Of a DNA stretch of 64,000 nt, positions 35,492 through 43,352 are shown piece after piece. Origin of the DNA: a bacterium. GTDB lineage: Bacteria > Armatimonadota > Abditibacteriia > Abditibacteriales > Abditibacteriaceae. A program made the position numbers and the translations under genes. Under the pieces are notes generated by a model, which was given only the letters and a program-made list of their open reading frames with translations, was not told the origin of the DNA and did no database searches. The stretch spans positions 28,417-92,416 of the forward strand of contig SDZD01000024.1 in NCBI GenBank assembly GCA_004172935.1, given 5' to 3'. The number at the start of each line of letters is the position of its first letter. Position 1 is the first letter of the stretch.

Positions 35492-35641
35492 TTAGGCAGG
35501 CATAGATGCGCCAATCTTTGTCATCTTCGTGCCACACTCAGGGCAAGTGCCTTGAACGGCTGGCTTGCCATTTTTCATCTCGATTTGTTTGGGGTCTTTC
35601 ATTTCCCGTTTGGTTTTACATTTCACACAGTAGCCTTCCAT
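35492..35641 (-). CDS. DUF5679-like small zinc-ribbon protein
   Basis: A 49-residue protein with two CxxC knuckles (CVKCKTKREM near the start and CPECGTKM near the end), beginning MEGYCVKCKTK and ending KIGASMPA. This pattern matches the widespread DUF5679 family, often annotated next to or fused with DNA-topology or ribosomal functions but of unknown role. Translation is strongly supported by a perfect AAGGAGGT Shine-Dalgarno eight bases before the ATG, the best ribosome site in the window, and by the intrinsic terminator just downstream. Likely highly expressed. Confidence 0.9.
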   Translation of the reverse strand: MEGYCVKCKTKREMKDPKQIEMKNGKPAVQGTCPECGTKMTKIGASMPA

Positions 35642-35719
35642 TGGTTAGAACCTCCTTTTAGCAGAAATATACGACGCGACAATTTTAGCGCACAAACCTT
35701 TCCACGCGCTGAAATTACG

Positions 35720-36136
35720 TCAAAGATCGTTGGATTCGAAAAACTCGACTATCTCTCCATCAGGCCCCAACACGAACGAAATTTTGGTTTTCAGTCCCAA
35801 ATTCGTGAACGGTTCAGGCGAAACCGGCTCCAACGTCACTTCAGCCCCGACAGTGCGCGCAGCATCGGTTGCGGCCTCGCAATCATCACACCGAAACGCA
35901 AAATGCAGAATGTTCGGCTCGCCCACAACTTCGGGAGCCTCACCCGCGCGCTCGAAGATTTCGAGGTAATTGCCGTCGCCGGTATCGAGCATCACAGCAC
36001 GCGCAGGCTCTTCGCCCCAGGTAATCTTTTGCACAAAACCCAATCCCTCGGTATAAAACCGAACCGACTGGTCGAATTTGTGAGTGCGAATCGCGACATG
36101 GTGGAAACCGGAACCGCTAATTTTTTGGTTAGCCAT
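35720..36136 (-). CDS. VOC-superfamily (glyoxalase-like) protein
   Basis: About 138 residues with paired beta-alpha-beta-beta-beta modules: FHHVAIRTHKFDQSVRFYTEGLGF, LEIFERAGEAP, NILHFAFRCDDCEAATDAARTVGAEV and LGPDGEIVEFFE. The metal ligands expected of glyoxalase/dioxygenase members (His in HHVAI, Glu in LEIFE, His in LHFAF, Glu in VEFFE) are all present, so it is probably an active metalloenzyme. The start ATG at 36136 is preferred over an upstream TTG at 36151. Substrate unknown. Confidence 0.85.
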   Translation of the reverse strand: MANQKISGSGFHHVAIRTHKFDQSVRFYTEGLGFVQKITWGEEPARAVMLDTGDGNYLEIFERAGEAPEVVGEPNILHFAFRCDDCEAATDAARTVGAEVTLEPVSPEPFTNLGLKTKISFVLGPDGEIVEFFESNDL

Positions 36137-36625
36137 AAAAATCAGAAACAAACCTTACCGTAGTTCTCGCAGGGCAAGAGCCAAACCAATGCCCCACGCA
36201 AAGAGATAATCACCTAAATCAACCGCCAATTGAAGTGATAGGTTAAGTGCGGGCCTCCCAACATCGTCATCCTGAGTCCGCGAAGGCTCTACAGTTCCAA
36301 TTCAGATTCTCTAACGCGGCATACATTATCACTTCGTTTAGAAAACGCTTTAATAACCACTCGATGGGATAATCAAGAAGCAAAGAAAGTTTTTCCCACC
36401 CCACACAGCCCTCAATAACACCTCATCCCCCCTTCCCTAATTAGAAAATATCGTGTATAATGAAAACAATGAATTAGTTCGTTGGAACTGCCTCATTCCT
36501 CCCCCTTTCTCATGCCAATACTCTCCTTCTCCTCTATTCCGCCTCTCCTGAAGACTTCTCTGCGCCATCGTGAGAACCATCTCTCAACCCTCTCTGTGCC
36601 TCCGTGTCTCTGTGGTGAATTGAAT
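36137..36625. other. intergenic region with dispersed-repeat-like sequence
   Basis: About 490 bases without a convincing gene. The stretch near 36265 (CGTCATCCTGAGTCCGCGAAGG) and the stretch near 36590 (CTCTGTGCCTCCGTGTCTCTGTGG) resemble dispersed intergenic sequences I have seen in many unrelated bacteria; that likeness is from memory. A 40-codon ATG frame at 36512 runs through the second of these and is judged spurious. Confidence 0.45.
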
Positions 36626-36752
36626 AAAGATTGATTAATCAATCTTTTCCCCCTATTTCACGCTCAAATCCAAAAGCGTTCCCTCTTTAAGTCAATCTTT
36701 TAAGCCAAATTTCGCCCTAAAAGATTGATAAAACAGCTAAAAAGATTGATTT
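36626..36752. repeat. cluster of five AAAGATTGAT elements
   Basis: The word AAAGATTGA(T) or its complement occurs five times in 127 bases: as both arms of a perfect 22-base palindrome at 36626-36647 (half-site AAAGATTGATT), at 36692-36702 in reverse, at about 36718-36730, and at about 36738-36752. Spacing is irregular. It sits downstream of the class V aminotransferase gene and its terminator. Confidence 0.7.
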
Positions 36753-36785
36753 CCACCCCATATTCAATTCGAGGCGAGGCCAAAC

Positions 36786-36817
36786 AAAAACGCCGCGCGA
36801 CCAAAAGCCGCGCGGCG
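36786..36817 (-). terminator. intrinsic terminator of the class V aminotransferase gene
   Basis: CGCCGCGCG and CGCGCGGCG pair over nine bases around a 9-base loop. On the minus strand the stem is followed by TTTTTG. It lies 20 bases beyond the stop codon. Confidence 0.85.
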
Positions 36818-36836
36818 CCAATGACAACAGAAAATC

Positions 36837-38234
36837 CTATTCTTGGTGAGCGACGCCCTGAGCCACCGACTCAGCCGGAATCGCTTCGCCGATAACGGGA
36901 GCATTGTCCTCGCTCACTTCTAGCGCGATGGGCGCCTCGGTGGATGCATTCTTTTTGCGGTCGTAGTCCAAATAGACGTTGCTTGCCGCTTCGCCAGCAG
37001 CGCCCTTCTCGACCTTCTGCCCCATATCGCTGAGGATATTTTCCAATGCCCCAAGCAACAAAAAGATGTTGGCACGGTTCGCCGAATAGCCCATGACACC
37101 AACTCGCCAAATCTGGCCCTTAACCGGGCCAAGTCCCGCGCCGATTTCGATGTTGTAGTCGCGCAGCAATCGCGTGCGAACAGCGAGATCATCCAATCCT
37201 TTTGGCACCTTGACGGCATTAATCTGCCACAGGCGATAGCCTTCCTGCGCGAAGGGTTCCAGTCCCAAAGTCAGCAAGCCCGCCATGACCGCCTGCGAGT
37301 GCATCTCATGCCGCGCCCAGCGATTCTCGACGCCTTCCAGCAAAGTCATGCGCAGCGCTTCGTGCAAGCCGAACAGCGCATTCGAGGGCGCTGTGTAGTG
37401 GTAAGCGCGCCCCCCCGCCGATGAGTCGCCCCAATAGGTCTCGACCAGCGACATATCGAAGTACCAGCTTTGCACCGGAACTTTGCGATTGCGGATGCGC
37501 TCCATAGCGCGCGCGCTAAAAGTGATGGGCGACAAGCCTGGAGGCGCTCCCACACACTTCTGCGTGCCCGAAAACACAACGTCGCACTCCCACTCGTCCA
37601 CCAACAGCGGACAACCTGCCAGCGAGGTCACGGCGTCGATAACAACCAACGCGCCGCGCTCGTGTGCCAATTTGATGATCTCGTCAATCGGCTGCAAAAT
37701 GCCCGTCGAGGTTTCGGCGTGAACTACCGTCACCACTTTCGGGTTCTTCATCTTGTCGAGGGCCGCTTTCACTTCTTCGATGGTGAAGGCCGTTCCCCAT
37801 TCGCGCTCGATAGCCGTCACAACGCCACCCATGCGCTCCGACATCTGCTTCATGCGGTTCGAAAAGTACCCGAACACCAGTGAAAGCACCTCATCACCGG
37901 GTTCGATGAGGTTGCACAGCGCGGCTTCCATACCCGCCGTCCCGGTGCCTGGAATGGCGCCAGTGATGGGGTTTTGCGTCTTGAACACGCGGCGCAACAT
38001 GGTGCCAACGTTGCCCATGATGCTCAGAAATTCGGGGTCGAGATGCCCAAGCGTATTGGCGCTCATGGCACGCAAGGCTTCGGGATACGAAGCGCTTGGC
38101 CCCGCCCCCATCAGGACGCGCGGTGGAATTTTAATTTCGGGAATCGATTCGATATTAAATTTCTCGACGTGAGAAACGCCGTTGACAGACGAGTTCTGGC
38201 CGTTGGCATAGTGGCCGTTAGTTGGTTGCGACAC
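36837..38234 (-). CDS. class V aminotransferase, alanine-glyoxylate/serine-glyoxylate type
   Basis: Fold-type I PLP enzyme related to alanine-glyoxylate and serine-glyoxylate aminotransferases. RVLMGAGPSASYPEALRAM and LGHLDPEF mark the N-terminus, GTGTAGMEAALCNLIEPGDEVL binds the cofactor phosphate, VIDAVTSLAGCP carries the Asp that pairs with the pyridine nitrogen, and SGTQKCVGAPPGLSP holds the Schiff-base Lys. A C-terminal tail of about 55 residues after the enzyme core is acidic and poorly conserved. A GTG at 38234 with AAAGGA eight bases upstream is preferred to the more distant GTG at 38324, giving 465 residues. Role: glyoxylate detoxification or amino-group shuttling. Confidence 0.9.
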   Translation of the reverse strand: MSQPTNGHYANGQNSSVNGVSHVEKFNIESIPEIKIPPRVLMGAGPSASYPEALRAMSANTLGHLDPEFLSIMGNVGTMLRRVFKTQNPITGAIPGTGTAGMEAALCNLIEPGDEVLSLVFGYFSNRMKQMSERMGGVVTAIEREWGTAFTIEEVKAALDKMKNPKVVTVVHAETSTGILQPIDEIIKLAHERGALVVIDAVTSLAGCPLLVDEWECDVVFSGTQKCVGAPPGLSPITFSARAMERIRNRKVPVQSWYFDMSLVETYWGDSSAGGRAYHYTAPSNALFGLHEALRMTLLEGVENRWARHEMHSQAVMAGLLTLGLEPFAQEGYRLWQINAVKVPKGLDDLAVRTRLLRDYNIEIGAGLGPVKGQIWRVGVMGYSANRANIFLLLGALENILSDMGQKVEKGAAGEAASNVYLDYDRKKNASTEAPIALEVSEDNAPVIGEAIPAESVAQGVAHQE

Positions 38235-38394
38235 GTATTTTTTCCTTTGAGAAGTGCAAAAGTATAGCGGTGAGGTTTCACGGAAATTTCGCTTCGCCTC
38301 ATTGCTTTGCACGTTTAGGCTCACCGCACCCCAATTAGAGCGGATTCATCACCAGAAAGAGGGACGCAAGTTCTAATGATCTATCCTCTCCCTA

Positions 38395-38547
38395 ATGTTC
38401 AAATGGCTGCGCCGCCGCAATTGCCAGCACGATTTTCAGTTCGTCAAAAACCTCTCTGGAGATGCGGTCAATTGGTATAGTGGGCGCTCGTTATGGGTTT
38501 GCTCGCGCTGTGGAACAAAAGAGGCTCGACGCGATGAAGGACCGTGA
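38395..38547 (+). CDS. 50-residue zinc-knuckle small protein
   Basis: Begins MFKWLRRRNCQHDFQFVKNL and ends RCGTKEARRDEGP. Cys10/His12 and the CSRCG pair (about 36-39) could bind one zinc ion. The arrangement (basic Trp-containing head, NCxH, a short linker, WxCSRCG) is one I recall from very small uncharacterised proteins in several phyla. The stop overlaps a GTG of the next frame by 4 bases (GTGA), suggesting coupling to the following membrane-protein gene. Confidence 0.65.
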   Translation: MFKWLRRRNCQHDFQFVKNLSGDAVNWYSGRSLWVCSRCGTKEARRDEGP

Positions 38548-38594
38548 CAAAATTGCATTGGGCACACCAGATCACGTGGCGCGTCGGAATCTTA

Positions 38595-38873
38595 ATGCGC
38601 CCCAAATTCGAGTGGATTCTCAACATCATTTTCGGCCTACTCGTCTTGATTATCGGCTCCCTACTCGTCTATTTGTCTCAGTTCAGGCTCGGAATGGTTG
38701 TGGAAGGACTCGCCTTTTACGGCGGAATTGCCTACCTGCTTTTTTCGATTTATTACCAGCCAAAACACAAAGAGCCGCGCCGGGTTTTCACCAAGCGCGG
38801 CTTTACATCGAATCTCGGCGCGGGACTAGGCCTCCTCGCCGTGTTGTTGTCCAGAGCCTATTTGTTCTCTTGA
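38595..38873 (+). CDS. small membrane protein, unknown function
   Basis: About 92 residues with three hydrophobic segments: FEWILNIIFGLLVLIIGSLLVYLS, GMVVEGLAFYGGIAYLLFSIYY and LGAGLGLLAVLLSRAYLF. Loops are basic, as for an inner-membrane protein. The frame could begin at a GTG at 38544 that overlaps the preceding small gene, but the ATG at 38595 begins directly before the first membrane helix and is preferred. Its end overlaps the convergent esterase gene by 16 bases. Confidence 0.65.
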   Translation: MRPKFEWILNIIFGLLVLIIGSLLVYLSQFRLGMVVEGLAFYGGIAYLLFSIYYQPKHKEPRRVFTKRGFTSNLGAGLGLLAVLLSRAYLFS

Positions 38874-39553
38874 GCGATAAAATCCTTCAGCCAACGATCT
38901 AACTCGCCCGACCAGTTCAACTTGGGATTATTGAGAGCCAACCCCACTCCATGCGGGCCATCAGGCAGAATGAGCGTCGCGAACGGGCGCCGATGCTCAG
39001 CCATTGCGGCAGCGAACAACAGCGTATTCTGAACGGGTACAGCACCGTCATTGGCGGTATGGAACAGAAATATGGGTGGTGTTTGCAGCGATACGCGGTT
39101 TTGCGCCGACAGCGATTTTTGCAACACCGGGTCGGGATTATCGCCGATGAGGTTGTGCCGCGAACCTCCATGCGTCACTCCCGGCTCCATCGAAATAACC
39201 GCATAGGCCAACACCCCGAAATCAAGGTGAGCATCGGGGTTTGTCACAGTCACAGCGCTCAGGTGGCCGCCCGCCGAAAATCCCCAGATGCCCAATTTCT
39301 CCACCCGGTTCTGCGCGCGAATTTGCTTGATGGCATCAAGCGCTTCGTTCTGCGGTGCCGGATAAATGGGCGAGGGCGTCTGCGCGCTAATAGTGGTGTA
39401 AGTCAGCACCCAGGCATCGAAGCCACGCTCGTTCAGCCAGCGCGCAATCTGATAGCCTTCGTGGTCGATGGCTACCCCGGCATAGCCACCACCAGGAACG
39501 ACTAAAACGCCGGTTTTATTGGGCTTATCGGATGGGAAAAATTCAAGTTTCAT
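38858..39553 (-). CDS. alpha/beta-hydrolase, acetyl-xylan-esterase-like
   Basis: A 231-residue alpha/beta hydrolase without signal peptide. LVVPGGGYAGVAIDHEGYQIARWLNERGFDAWVLTY supplies the oxyanion-hole HGGG-like region, GIWGFSAGGHLSA the nucleophile Ser, FHTANDGAVPVQNTLLFAAAM the Asp and LPDGPHGVGLAL the His. The layout matches carbohydrate-esterase/BD-FAE-type cytosolic deacetylases. Its start overlaps the Gfo/Idh/MocA gene stop by 4 bases, placing it last in a three-gene operon that looks suited to modified-sugar metabolism. Confidence 0.88.
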   Translation of the reverse strand: MKLEFFPSDKPNKTGVLVVPGGGYAGVAIDHEGYQIARWLNERGFDAWVLTYTTISAQTPSPIYPAPQNEALDAIKQIRAQNRVEKLGIWGFSAGGHLSAVTVTNPDAHLDFGVLAYAVISMEPGVTHGGSRHNLIGDNPDPVLQKSLSAQNRVSLQTPPIFLFHTANDGAVPVQNTLLFAAAMAEHRRPFATLILPDGPHGVGLALNNPKLNWSGELDRWLKDFIAQENK

Positions 39554-40602
39554 GGGACTCGGTTTTTAGGCCACGAGTTAGAGCGCTTCCAAAATTCATC
39601 GTCGCGCCCGCCGTAGTAGGAATTTAAAACCGTGTCCATCACGGTCATAGTGCGCAGCGCAGTCTCACCAGTTGAAAGCGCACTCCCCGTCCCCAATAGT
39701 TCATCGACGATGGTTTGTACCAAACCCTGATGAACATGGGGCGGCAATTTGCCGTTGAAGGTTTTGAGACCATCGGACGATTCGAGGCGAACATCATCGC
39801 CTCCAAAACACGAAAGCGAAATCTTGCCACGGTCGCCCCAAATCTCGATGCGATCAGCGCGCCCCCACGACGCGAAATTCCAACTCCCACTCCCCGTCAC
39901 GTTGCCCACCGAAAACGACATCGCCACCGAATCTTCGACAGCTAGATTCGGCGAAGCAGCATTGGTAGCAATGCCTGTCACGTTTTCGAGCGGCCCAAAC
40001 ATGTAATCGAAGACATCGAGCAAATGGGAGGCGAGGTCATAGAATAACCCAGCTCCCGCCTCTTCTGCCTCCAATCGCCACGGTAACGAGTCGGGCGAAT
40101 CATTCGAGGGCGCTACATTTAGTCGATACGAAATGCTCGTCATCTCGCCGATAGCTTTCTCTTCGAGCAAGCGCTTCACGGTCTGAAAGCGCTCCAAACC
40201 GCGCCGATAGAACGCCACGAAAAGCGGCGTATTCGTCGCCTCGAACGCCTGGATCATGGTGCGGCACTCCGCCGCGCTACGCGCCATCGGCTTCTCGACG
40301 TAGCACGGTTTTTTAGCCTCTGCGACACGCAGAGCCAATTCGAGGTGACTCCCCGGCGGCGTGGCGATATAAACCGCATCCACGTCTGGGCGTGCGATCA
40401 GTTCATCGGCATCATTCGTCCAAAACGGAACGCCATGACGCGCGGCGAAATCCTGCGCCTTGGCCCCGTCGCGGCGCATAACAGCGACGAGTTCGCTGTT
40501 CTCGGCATTCTGGAAAGCGGGGCCACTCTTCACTTCGCACACGTCGCCGCAGCCCAGAATGCCCCAGCGAATGGGCGCCTGAAAACGGGAAGTCGCGCTC
40601 AT
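39550..40602 (-). CDS. Gfo/Idh/MocA-family oxidoreductase
   Basis: NAD(P)-dependent sugar or inositol oxidoreductase, 350 residues. Rossmann segment IRWGILGCGDVCEVKSGPAF, then VDAVYIATPPGSHLELALRVAEAKKPCYVEKPMARSAAECRTM with the catalytic Lys in EKPMA. The C-terminal alpha/beta domain carries AGAGLFYDLASHLLDVFDYMFG with the His expected in the active site. It overlaps both flanking operon genes by 4 bases (Nudix upstream, esterase downstream). Substrate unknown; a sugar derivative is likely. Confidence 0.92.
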   Translation of the reverse strand: MSATSRFQAPIRWGILGCGDVCEVKSGPAFQNAENSELVAVMRRDGAKAQDFAARHGVPFWTNDADELIARPDVDAVYIATPPGSHLELALRVAEAKKPCYVEKPMARSAAECRTMIQAFEATNTPLFVAFYRRGLERFQTVKRLLEEKAIGEMTSISYRLNVAPSNDSPDSLPWRLEAEEAGAGLFYDLASHLLDVFDYMFGPLENVTGIATNAASPNLAVEDSVAMSFSVGNVTGSGSWNFASWGRADRIEIWGDRGKISLSCFGGDDVRLESSDGLKTFNGKLPPHVHQGLVQTIVDELLGTGSALSTGETALRTMTVMDTVLNSYYGGRDDEFWKRSNSWPKNRVP

Positions 40603-41156
40603 TTTGCGATCTTTCGCGCGTAGGCGAGCAAGCCACAGATAGTTTTCGAATCGCGGATTTTGCCCTCATCCAACAGCGCCAGCGCTTCATCGAGCGTCAC
40701 AGGCACAAATTCGAGGTTCTCATCTGGTTCGGGTTGGGCGCCGACATATTCTAGGTCTTCGGCCAAATAGCCGTAAATGACTTCGCTCGAATAACCGGGA
40801 GCCAGAAAGCACTCGAATAGCGACGACAATTTGTTGATTTTGTAGCCGATTTCCTCGATGGATTCGCGCCTAGCGCACTCTTCGGGTACTTCGTTGGGTT
40901 CGATGCCACCAGCAGGAAGTTCGAGCAACCATTCGTTGGCAGCAGTACGCCACTGGCGAATAAGCCCAATTTTTCCATCGGGAAGAACTGGCAAAATGGC
41001 GACTGCGCCGTTGTGCTGCAGAACTTCACGTTTGCCGATGTGCCCAGATGGCAACTTAATGGAATATAAGCGAAGTCGAACCACTTTTCCGTCGAATACA
41101 TTCTCGACCGACAGAATTGTTTCGGGCGATTGCCCTGATGCACTGGAAGTTGACAT
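40599..41156 (-). CDS. Nudix hydrolase, ADP-ribose pyrophosphatase-like
   Basis: About 185 residues. The Nudix box is complete: GGIEPNEVPEECARRESIEEIGY follows the pattern G-x5-E-x7-RE-x2-EE-x-G. The preceding VAILPVLPDGKIGLIRQWRTAANEWLLELPAG and the C-terminal PDENLEFVPVTLDEALALLDEGKIRDSKT are typical of ADP-ribose/nucleoside-diphosphosugar hydrolases. The frame extends upstream to 41315, but the ATG at 41156 gives the usual length. First gene of the overlapping Nudix-Gfo/Idh-esterase operon, hinting at nucleotide-sugar turnover. Confidence 0.92.
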   Translation of the reverse strand: MSTSSASGQSPETILSVENVFDGKVVRLRLYSIKLPSGHIGKREVLQHNGAVAILPVLPDGKIGLIRQWRTAANEWLLELPAGGIEPNEVPEECARRESIEEIGYKINKLSSLFECFLAPGYSSEVIYGYLAEDLEYVGAQPEPDENLEFVPVTLDEALALLDEGKIRDSKTICGLLAYARKIAK

Positions 41157-41317
41157 GATGTTTTGGCGGTTAAAGCCGAAGTCTTTCAATGCCGCCTCGA
41201 ACCATTTTACGCGCCCCTTACTCACTTGGCTCCCCCACGTTGAAGCCGAGCTTGAATACACCGCGTTTACTCGCCCGTCCCGCTCGTCATGCGGAAGACG
41301 AGCAGTTGAGTTCATCT

Positions 41318-41842
41318 ATGGCACTACCGCTCCGTCCGCGCCGTCTTACCGACGATGGCACCCACCATCCTTTGCGTGAAGCAATCTGTGGCCCATCGCT
41401 GGTTTTGCTTGCCCTTTCATCGCTGTCTCAAACACCTAAACGCCTCGAAGAGACAGCTTCGCTTCCACTCGCCGTCGTCGCGGCCACTCCTGCGTGCATC
41501 CACGTGCGTTTGTGCTTTGAAACCCTCCAATTCGCGCCCGGCACTCTCGAATTAGCCATCGAAATCGAGAATTGCGCCTCTCATCCGCTCGCATTGTCCT
41601 TCGGATCAGGCCAGAGTTTCGATTTCAGCGCAACTCGTCAAGGCGAAACCACACCGTTCTGGCGCTGGGCCAGTGGTCGCCGTTTCCCGCCACAACTGCG
41701 CGCCATCCGCCTCGATTCCGGCTGCGCCCTGCGCTTCGAAGCCCAATGGCCCGACGCCCCCGTCGGCAGCTGGACAATCGAAGGCAAAGTGACTGCGAAC
41801 GGTGGTTTTGCCGCCGAGAAAATGGACATCGAAATCGCCTGA
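41318..41842 (+). CDS. BsuPI-domain protein
   Basis: About 174 residues with no signal peptide. The C-terminal part fits the BsuPI (intracellular proteinase inhibitor) beta-sandwich: LELAIEIENCASHPLALSFGSGQSFDF, then ETTPFWRWASGRRFPPQLRAIRLDSG, then RFEAQWPDAPVGSWTIEGKVTANG. The N-terminal 50 residues are Leu/Pro/Ala-rich without recognised features. A longer frame begins at 41189; the ATG at 41318 is preferred. The family may inhibit proteases in Bacillus, but most members have no proven role. Divergent from the Nudix operon. Confidence 0.7.
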   Translation: MALPLRPRRLTDDGTHHPLREAICGPSLVLLALSSLSQTPKRLEETASLPLAVVAATPACIHVRLCFETLQFAPGTLELAIEIENCASHPLALSFGSGQSFDFSATRQGETTPFWRWASGRRFPPQLRAIRLDSGCALRFEAQWPDAPVGSWTIEGKVTANGGFAAEKMDIEIA

Positions 41843-41864
41843 TTTTTTCGTCCGCTTTTTATTA

Positions 41865-41900
41865 TTGACATATCAGTCCAAAATCAGTATCATCTGATAC
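41865..41900 (+). promoter_or_regulatory. TetR promoter with overlapping operator; predicted leaderless start
   Basis: TTGACA (41865-41870), a 17-base spacer and TATCAT (41888-41893) form a near-ideal sigma-70-type promoter. A perfect palindrome GTATCA-TC-TGATAC (41887-41900) covers the -10 and abuts the ATG at 41901, so transcription should begin at or within a base or two of the start codon. AGTCCAAAA at 41875-41883 matches a half-site found in the operator of the next gene. Confidence 0.72.
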
Positions 41901-42485
41901 ATGGCGCGTCCCAAAGCCTTCGACCGAGAAAAAGCCTTGCAAGCCGCAATGGCTATTTTCTGGTCGCGCGGCTATGAAGCGACCTCGACGGACGATCTCA
42001 TCAAAGGCATGGGCATTGGGCGCCAAAGCCTGTACGACACCTTCGGCGACAAACACAAGCTCTACCTCGAAGCCCTACAGATGTACAACGCGAACAGCAT
42101 CGCCGGTTACATAGAGACAATTCGTGGCACAGCCTCACCAATGGCCGCCATAGAAGAGATATTGCTTTCGATGGCCCTGGACAGTTCCGAAACCCGCGCG
42201 TTTGGGTGCATGGGTATCAACGCCACTTGCGAGTTCGGCCAAAACGACGCTAAGGTCAACGCCGTACTCCAAAGTAGCGGAGTAACCATGCTCTCAATAC
42301 TCGAACAGGCGCTAAATGAAGCCAAGGCAAAAGGGGAAATGCCCGATACGCTCGATACTCGCAAAGCCGCGCGCTTCTTGAACTCCACGTTAGCAGGCAT
42401 GAAGGTCGGTGCCAGAGGCGGCGAAGACGCCGACACACTGCGCGATGTGGCCAGTTTCGCCCTCAACAGCCTTCGCATCCGTTGA
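41901..42485 (+). CDS. TetR-family transcriptional regulator
   Basis: A 194-residue regulator with a TetR helix-turn-helix at about 10-55 (REKALQAAMAIFWSRGYEATSTDDLIKGMGIGRQSLYDTFGDKHKLYLEAL). The ligand domain has two Cys residues in RAFGCMGINATCEFG, a position where some TetR relatives sense electrophiles or quinones; that is only suggestive here. It is followed by an SDR gene whose promoter carries a 22-base palindrome with a half-site also present in this gene's own promoter, so autoregulation plus control of the SDR is the natural reading. No ribosome site precedes the ATG. Confidence 0.93.
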   Translation: MARPKAFDREKALQAAMAIFWSRGYEATSTDDLIKGMGIGRQSLYDTFGDKHKLYLEALQMYNANSIAGYIETIRGTASPMAAIEEILLSMALDSSETRAFGCMGINATCEFGQNDAKVNAVLQSSGVTMLSILEQALNEAKAKGEMPDTLDTRKAARFLNSTLAGMKVGARGGEDADTLRDVASFALNSLRIR

Positions 42486-42531
42486 ATCCGATTTTCTAGC
42501 CAACACAGGGACGCGCCGTTTTGCGTGCCAT

Positions 42532-42553
42532 TTTTGGACTAAATAGTCCAAAA
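42532..42553 (+). promoter_or_regulatory. 22-base palindromic operator upstream of the SDR gene
   Basis: Arms TTTTGGACTA and TAGTCCAAAA with AA between are perfectly complementary. The half-site AGTCCAAAA recurs in the upstream TetR promoter (41875-41883). The SDR Shine-Dalgarno GAAGGA follows at 42555-42560. Confidence 0.8.
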
Positions 42554-42568
42554 CGAAGGAAACTAATT

Positions 42569-43321
42569 ATGAATACCGATCACAAAATTCTGGCGGGCAA
42601 AGTAGCCCTCGTTACTGGCGGTTCGCGCGGCATCGGCGCCGCGATTGTGCGTCGTCTAGCACAAGATGGCGCAACCGTCGCCTTCACCTACTCAGCCTCG
42701 ACACAAAAAGCCGAAGCATTGGCGCAATCTATCGTAGATGAGGGCGGCCAAAGCCTCGCGATTCAAGCCGATAGCGCCGATGTATCTGCCGTCCAAAATG
42801 CCGTAAATCAAACGGTCGAACAGTTCGGGAACCTCGATATTTTGGTCAACAGTGCGGGCATATTGGTCCCCGGTCTCGTGGACGACTACTCCCTCGAAGA
42901 TTTCGACCGCATGTTCGCCATCAACGTGCGCGCCATTTTTGCCGCAGCGCAAGCAGCTTCGCCCCATCTGCGCGAAGGGGGCCGCATCATCACCATTGGT
43001 AGCATCGTCGGCGAACGGGCCGTATTTCCTGGAGCCAGCGTTTACGCAATGACCAAAGCCGCAGTTGCAGGTCTCGTTCGTGGTTTGGCCCGCGACTTTG
43101 GGGCACGGGGCATCACGGTCAATAATGTCCAACCCGGCCCCACCATCACCGACATGAACCCCGCCGATGGGCCATACATCTCGACACTCACCGAAATGCT
43201 CGCCCTCAAACGCTTGGGACAAGACCACGAGATCGCGAGCCTAGTTGCCTATCTGGCAAGTCCAGAATCGGCTTATATCACCGGAGCCAGCCTCAGCATC
43301 GACGGCGGCTACACAAGCTAA
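42569..43321 (+). CDS. short-chain dehydrogenase/reductase, 3-oxoacyl-reductase-like
   Basis: A 250-residue classical SDR. Cofactor motif GKVALVTGGSRGIGAAIVRRLAQDGA, NSAG in DILVNSAGIL, catalytic Ser in ITIGSIVGERA, and the YxxxK pair in SVYAMTKAAVAGLVRGLARDFGARGITVN. The C-terminal PESAYITGASLSIDGGYTS closes the fold. An ATG at 42569 with GAAGGA eight bases upstream is preferred over a TTG at 42521. Encoded directly after its probable TetR repressor and provided with a matching operator; a detoxifying or redox role induced by small molecules is the likely job. Confidence 0.93.
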   Translation: MNTDHKILAGKVALVTGGSRGIGAAIVRRLAQDGATVAFTYSASTQKAEALAQSIVDEGGQSLAIQADSADVSAVQNAVNQTVEQFGNLDILVNSAGILVPGLVDDYSLEDFDRMFAINVRAIFAAAQAASPHLREGGRIITIGSIVGERAVFPGASVYAMTKAAVAGLVRGLARDFGARGITVNNVQPGPTITDMNPADGPYISTLTEMLALKRLGQDHEIASLVAYLASPESAYITGASLSIDGGYTS

Positions 43322-43352
43322 TTTGAAAAATTGTTGAGGGGGAGTTTTTCGC

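Noticed and set aside
36512..36634. 40-codon ATG frame in the repeat-rich gap
   Set aside because: It translates a dispersed-repeat-like phrase (ending VPPCLCGELNKD) of the kind that gives spurious ORFs in many genomes.
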